A program made the translations under genes and the position numbers. A stretch of 39,308 nucleotides of DNA from an uncultured Alphaproteobacteria bacterium (GTDB lineage: Bacteria > Pseudomonadota > Alphaproteobacteria > HIMB59 > GCA-002718135), in assembly GCA_902514875.1 (NCBI GenBank), contig CABXSY010000013.1, positions 1-39,308 of the forward strand. The letters run 5' to 3'. Shown here piece after piece: positions 36,077-39,308 of this stretch. The notes beneath the pieces were generated by a model, which was given only the letters and a program-made list of their open reading frames with translations, was not told where the DNA came from and did no database searches. Each line of letters starts with the position of its first letter. The first letter of the stretch is position 1.

Positions 36077-37144
36077 TTAATCCTCTAAAATCTTAATTGA
36101 TTCACTTTCCCAGCTACAAATAACTTTTTCTCCTTTTGGGAAATTATAATTTGAGTTGGAGTTAAAATTTTGATCTAAAACTGAAATAATCTTATTATTA
36201 ACTTTAATTTCATAACGTGTAAAGCTTCCCAAATATGATTTTTCTATAATTTCTCCATAAAAGGAATTAAAAGAACTTTTTTTCAAGTTATTTATTGATT
36301 GAATTTTTATTTTCTCTGGTCTTAGCAAAATATTAGTTTTTGTATTTTTTAATTCTTTGTTTAATTTAAAATTTATACCTAAATCGTCTGAATAAAAGTT
36401 TGCATCTTTCTTGTAAATTTCAATAATATTTGCAATTCCTATAAAATTGGCAGTATAAAGAGATTTAGGGTTTTCATAAATCTCTTCAGGACTGGAACAT
36501 TCCAAAATAAGACCATTTTTCATAATTGCCATTCTATCAGACAAGGACATTGCTTCTTCCTGATCATGTGTGACGAAAACAAATGTAATTTTGAGTTTCT
36601 TTTGAAGTGTGGTTAACTCTAATTGTGTTTTTGATCTTAGTTTTTTATCTAATGCTGCAAGAGGTTCATCTAATAATAGAAGCTTAGGTTTTTTTATTAA
36701 GCATCTTCCAAGAGCAACTCTTTGTTGCTCTCCACCTGAAAGTTGCTTAATTCTTCTATTTAATAATTTTTCAATAGATAAAAGCTCAGCAATATTTTTT
36801 ACATTTATTTCAATTTCTTTTTGAGTGTAATGTTCTTTTATTCCAAAAGCTAAATTATTAAAAACATTTAAGTGAGGGAATAAAGCATAAGATTGAAACA
36901 TATAATTTAATGGCCTATCAAAAGGTTCGAGATTTGTTATATCAACTCCATCGAGAATTACTCGCCCTGTATCTGGTTTCTCAAATCCACCTAATATTCT
37001 CAGTAATGTAGTCTTGCCTGAACCTGAGGATCCTAACAGACCAAAAAATTCGGACTTTGAAATATTTAGATTAATATTTTCTAAAACTTTGTTTTCCCCA
37101 AAAGATTTAGAAATATTTTCAATTATAAGAAAATTTTTATCCAT
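36077..37144 (-). CDS. potG: Polyamine ABC transporter ATPase (PotG/PotA type)
   Basis: A 355-residue ATP-binding subunit energising uptake. The Walker A motif is GSSGSGKT (38-45), the Q-loop is in MFQSYALFPHLNV, the signature LSGGEQQR is at 135-142, and Walker B is LLLLDEP (155-161), followed by the H-loop FVFVTHDQEEAMSLSDR. The C-terminal third is an OB/TOBE-type regulatory domain including ILLRPEKIKI. The start codon directly follows a strong inverted repeat (37151-37180) that may reduce its translation relative to potF. Confidence 0.95.
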   Translation of the reverse strand: MDKNFLIIENISKSFGENKVLENINLNISKSEFFGLLGSSGSGKTTLLRILGGFEKPDTGRVILDGVDITNLEPFDRPLNYMFQSYALFPHLNVFNNLAFGIKEHYTQKEIEINVKNIAELLSIEKLLNRRIKQLSGGEQQRVALGRCLIKKPKLLLLDEPLAALDKKLRSKTQLELTTLQKKLKITFVFVTHDQEEAMSLSDRMAIMKNGLILECSSPEEIYENPKSLYTANFIGIANIIEIYKKDANFYSDDLGINFKLNKELKNTKTNILLRPEKIKIQSINNLKKSSFNSFYGEIIEKSYLGSFTRYEIKVNNKIISVLDQNFNSNSNYNFPKGEKVICSWESESIKILED

Positions 37145-37150
37145 CTTAAA

Positions 37151-37180
37151 TCAGCACTAATATTAATATATTAGCGCTGA
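37151..37180 (-). promoter_or_regulatory. Intercistronic hairpin between potF and potG
   Basis: The 51-bp gap between potF and potG holds a 13-bp stem (one G-U pair on the transcribed strand) with a 4-nt loop: left arm 37168-37180, right arm 37151-37163. It ends 6 nt before the potG ATG and lacks a following U-tract, so it is not a classical terminator. In transporter operons such hairpins often stabilise the binding-protein mRNA and lower downstream expression. Here it could also cover the potG ribosome-binding site. Confidence 0.7.
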
Positions 37181-37195
37181 AATTAAGTATATTTT

Positions 37196-38242
37196 TTAAT
37201 TTGATTTAAACTTATTAAAATATTTAGTTGATAATTTAGATTTTTTAGGAGAATCTGCAGTATCAGCAAAAAGCATACTTAAAGTTGCTTCATCTGGATA
37301 AATAGCTGGATCTCCTAAAATTTCAGGATCAACGAATTCATTTGCAGCTTTATTTGGATTTGAATACCAAACATAATTTGTAATATCAGCAGCAACTTCA
37401 GGACGCATAATATAATTTATAAACTTATGTGCGTTTAAAACATTTTTTGCATCAGCTGGAATTGCCATCATATCAAACCAAATTACAGTTCCTTCAGAAG
37501 GAATAGAATACCAGACAGGTTCTATTTCTTCATAAGCGGCAATAAAAACATCACCTGACCAACCCATAGCTAAACAAATTTCACCATTAGCAAGATCGTC
37601 AATATATTGGGAAGAATCAAAATACCTTATAAAAGGCCTAATCTCCTGTAACATTGACAGGGCAGCTTCATAGTCACTTTCATCTTCAGTATAAGGATCT
37701 TTACCTATATATTTTAGAGCGATTTCCATTACTTCAGATGGAGCATCTAACATAGCTATTCCACAATCCTCATATTTAGCTGCAATAGCTGGATCAAATA
37801 AAATACTCCAACTAGTGACTTCATCCTCATCAACTTTATCAGTGTTGTAACCAATACCGGTTGTGCCATACATATAGTTTACAGAATATTGACCGCCTGG
37901 ATCATGCGCATCAATTTTTGCAAGAACTTCAGGATCCAAATTTCCCAAATTGGATAATTCTGATTTATTAAGTTTTTGAAAAACTCCAGCCTTGATTTGG
38001 TTTTCTAAAAAAGAACCTGAAGGCACGACTATGTCGTAACCAGAACCACCTGCTAAAAGTTTAGCTTCGAGAACTTCATTTGAATCAAAAACATCATAAG
38101 TCACATCAATGCCAAATTCATTTTCAAAATTTTCAATTGTATCTTCCGCAATATAATCAGACCAATTGTAAATAAATAATTCTTCTTTAGCCTGAGCTGA
38201 AAAAGAGATAAAAACTAATAGAGATATAAAATACTTAAGCAT
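37196..38242 (-). CDS. potF: Putrescine-binding periplasmic protein (PotF type)
   Basis: The solute-binding subunit of the importer, about 348 residues from the chosen start. A signal peptide runs to SFSAQA, followed by mature KEELFIYNWSDYIAEDT. The PotF-like blocks FDSNEVLEAKLLAGGSGYD, VVPSGSFLENQIKAG and YGTTGIGYNTDKVDEDEV closely follow E. coli PotF. An ATG at 38269 opens a longer frame, but its extra residues include Arg-Arg-Arg, encoded by the ribosome-binding site AGGAGGAGA itself, so it is not the true start. ATG at 38240-38242 (6 nt from AGGAGG) or 38243-38245 fits. It lies 13-40 bp downstream of aguB, depending on the start. Confidence 0.93.
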   Translation of the reverse strand: MLKYFISLLVFISFSAQAKEELFIYNWSDYIAEDTIENFENEFGIDVTYDVFDSNEVLEAKLLAGGSGYDIVVPSGSFLENQIKAGVFQKLNKSELSNLGNLDPEVLAKIDAHDPGGQYSVNYMYGTTGIGYNTDKVDEDEVTSWSILFDPAIAAKYEDCGIAMLDAPSEVMEIALKYIGKDPYTEDESDYEAALSMLQEIRPFIRYFDSSQYIDDLANGEICLAMGWSGDVFIAAYEEIEPVWYSIPSEGTVIWFDMMAIPADAKNVLNAHKFINYIMRPEVAADITNYVWYSNPNKAANEFVDPEILGDPAIYPDEATLSMLFADTADSPKKSKLSTKYFNKFKSN

Positions 38243-38248
38243 CATTCT

Positions 38249-38254
38249 CCTCCT
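38249..38254 (-). promoter_or_regulatory. Strong Shine-Dalgarno of potF, deciding its start
   Basis: AGGAGG on the minus strand lies 6 nt upstream of the ATG at 38240-38242 and 3 nt upstream of the ATG at 38243-38245. It is the strongest ribosome-binding site seen in the window and argues for high potF translation. It rules out the upstream ATG at 38269 as the normal start. Confidence 0.8.
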
Positions 38255-38282
38255 AAATAATAATGACAATAAATAAAATTAA

Positions 38283-39140
38283 TTAAAAATCGAGAATTTT
38301 TTTATATAGATCAGGCCTTCTATCTCTAAAGTTACCCCATAATTTTCTATATTCTTGTGAAATGGACAAATCTATACTCGCAGTTATAATACCTTCTTCT
38401 CTATCATTCATCTGCTTTATTACATTACCAAGATGATCCAATATAAAAGAATTGCCATAAAAACTTAATTCAATATCAGCCTCAATCTCCTTCCCTATTC
38501 TATTCGAAGTTATAATTGGAATCTGATTTGCAGCAGCATGACCAATCATTGTGTTAACCCAATGATCTTTTGAATTTAATTCGGGCATGTGTGGTTCAGA
38601 GCCAATTGCAGATGGATAAAAAATTAAATCTGCACCTTTTAAAGTTAATATTCTTGCACATTCTGGAAACCATTGATCCCAACAAATTGCACAACCAACT
38701 TTGGCTTTAGGGGTATCAAAAACCATAAAACCAGTATTACCTTTTTCAAAATAATACTTCTCATTATATCCAGGGCCTTCAGGAATATGTGACTTATTAT
38801 AAACTTCACTAATTTCACCTAAAGAATTAATCATGACTAGTGAGTTAAAAAATTTATTATCTTTTTTTTGAAAAAAACTAATAGGTAATGAAATTTTTTT
38901 TTCTCTGCATATGTTTGATAATTTTTCAAACATTGGATTAGAAGGAAAATCAATTGCAAGATCAAAAAATTTATCATTTTTTGTTGAGCAAAAATAATAA
39001 TCTTGAAATAATTCTTGTAGAAGTAAAATATCTACATTTTCCTTAGAAGCTTTTTCAACTAAACTAATTGCTTTATTTAAATTAGAATCAAAATTATCCT
39101 TAACAGCTTCAAATTGTGATGTTGCTACTTTTACTTTCAT
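38283..39140 (-). CDS. aguB: N-carbamoylputrescine amidase
   Basis: A 285-residue nitrilase-superfamily hydrolase that converts N-carbamoylputrescine to putrescine, CO2 and ammonia. The catalytic triad, numbered from the chosen start, is Glu43 (LLLQELFQDYYF), Lys116 (VYNKSHIPEGPGY) and Cys153 (AICWDQWFPE). SHIPEGPGYNEKYYFEKGNTGF is the hallmark of plant-type carbamoylputrescine amidases. A longer frame begins at 39167, but Met at 39138-39140 is preferred. It matches the family N-terminus (MKVKVATSQF), and its ATG overlaps the aguA stop as ATGA. Its neighbours aguA and potF support the polyamine role. Confidence 0.94.
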   Translation of the reverse strand: MKVKVATSQFEAVKDNFDSNLNKAISLVEKASKENVDILLLQELFQDYYFCSTKNDKFFDLAIDFPSNPMFEKLSNICREKKISLPISFFQKKDNKFFNSLVMINSLGEISEVYNKSHIPEGPGYNEKYYFEKGNTGFMVFDTPKAKVGCAICWDQWFPECARILTLKGADLIFYPSAIGSEPHMPELNSKDHWVNTMIGHAAANQIPIITSNRIGKEIEADIELSFYGNSFILDHLGNVIKQMNDREEGIITASIDLSISQEYRKLWGNFRDRRPDLYKKILDF

Positions 39141-39308
39141 ATTTTTGGAACATTCATAGTTATACAATGAATATTTCCTCCACCATAATTTATATTTTCA
39201 GTTTCCAACATAACAATTTCTCGATTTGAGAATAATTTTTCAAAAATTATTTTAACAACATTATCTTCCTTAACATTGAATTTGGGTAAGATAATTTTAT
39301 TTTTACTG
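39137..39308 (-). CDS. aguA: Agmatine deiminase, C-terminal end only (partial)
   Basis: The last 57 codons of a gene running off the right edge. The peptide ends with YGGGNIHCITMNVPKI; GGGNIHCIT is the active-site block of agmatine deiminases of the guanidino-group-modifying superfamily, with the catalytic Cys in HCIT. Upstream, NREIVMLETENINYGGG fits the same family. The enzyme converts agmatine to N-carbamoylputrescine, the substrate of AguB, encoded directly downstream with an ATGA stop/start overlap. The N-terminal 300 or so residues are outside the window, so completeness cannot be judged. Confidence 0.92.
   Translation of the reverse strand, partial: SKNKIILPKFNVKEDNVVKIIFEKLFSNREIVMLETENINYGGGNIHCITMNVPKI

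Noticed and set aside
38243-38269. Longer N-terminus for PotF starting at 38269
   Set aside because: The additional residues are encoded by the ribosome-binding site (AGGAGGAGA gives Arg-Arg-Arg) and precede a normal signal peptide.
39141-39167. Longer AguB starting at 39167
   Set aside because: The extra nine residues overlap the aguA coding end and are not family-like. The ATGA overlap at 39137-39140 gives the expected N-terminus.
1-39308. CRISPR arrays, insertion sequences, prophage genes or a defence island
   Set aside because: No regularly spaced repeats, transposase, integrase or phage-like genes were found. The only mobile-element signals are the group I intron and the tRNA half repeat.

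Overview
The window is a gene-dense, very AT-rich stretch of bacterial chromosome, most likely from a streamlined (probably marine, Pelagibacterales/HIMB59-like) alphaproteobacterium. The evidence is several alphaproteobacterial hallmarks: DUF2794 and DUF3553 proteins, a DksA with a single cysteine, an alphaproteobacterial LexA box (GTTC-N7-GTTC) upstream of recA, class II DAHP synthase, dimeric 'eukaryote-type' isocitrate dehydrogenase, and a bolA-grxD pair. Spacers are tiny and genes often overlap by 4 to 23 bp, including three convergent overlaps. The genus cannot be fixed from sequence alone.

Layout. 1-1.3 kb: the start of a BamB-like lipoprotein, a YfgM-like membrane TPR protein and a peroxiredoxin-like thioredoxin-fold protein (minus strand). 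1.3-4.0 kb: a DUF2794 gene, a broken small ORF, then the rlmE-guaA pair. 4.1-8.7 kb: a two-gene RND efflux unit. 8.7-13.1 kb: a LOG-family hydrolase, icd, and convergent alaS. 13.2-16.9 kb: recA with a terminator and SOS box, then dksA, DUF3553, moaA and nadK. 16.9-18.6 kb: a VOC protein, a tRNA-Leu(UAA) gene interrupted by a group I intron, a detached copy of the tRNA 5' half, and cinA. 18.6-22.3 kb: map, purB, bolA, grxD, rarD. 22.2-31.7 kb: rpsD, trmJ, cimA, gltX, nadE, aroG, glmU, a ParA-type ATPase, and tsaC. 31.7-39.3 kb: a polyamine block with gamma-glutamylputrescine oxidase (puuB) and synthetase (puuA), a PotFGHI-type ABC importer, aguB and the end of aguA.

How the genes work together. 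Most of the window is housekeeping: translation (alaS, gltX, rpsD, map, rlmE, trmJ, tsaC, tRNA-Leu), nucleotides and cofactors (guaA, purB, nadE, nadK, moaA), amino-acid and envelope precursors (aroG, cimA, glmU), and DNA repair (recA). The right-hand 7.6 kb is one coherent functional module: agmatine to N-carbamoylputrescine to putrescine (AguA, AguB), putrescine import (PotFGHI), and gamma-glutamylation and oxidation of putrescine (PuuA, PuuB).

The most unusual locus is 17305-17820. A compact 194-nt group I intron sits between U34 and A35 of tRNA-Leu(UAA), the classical cyanobacterial/plastid insertion site. A perfect copy of the tRNA 5' half lies 237 bp away, ends in the anticodon loop, and looks like the scar of an integration or recombination event. 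No transposase, integrase, CRISPR array or rRNA was seen.
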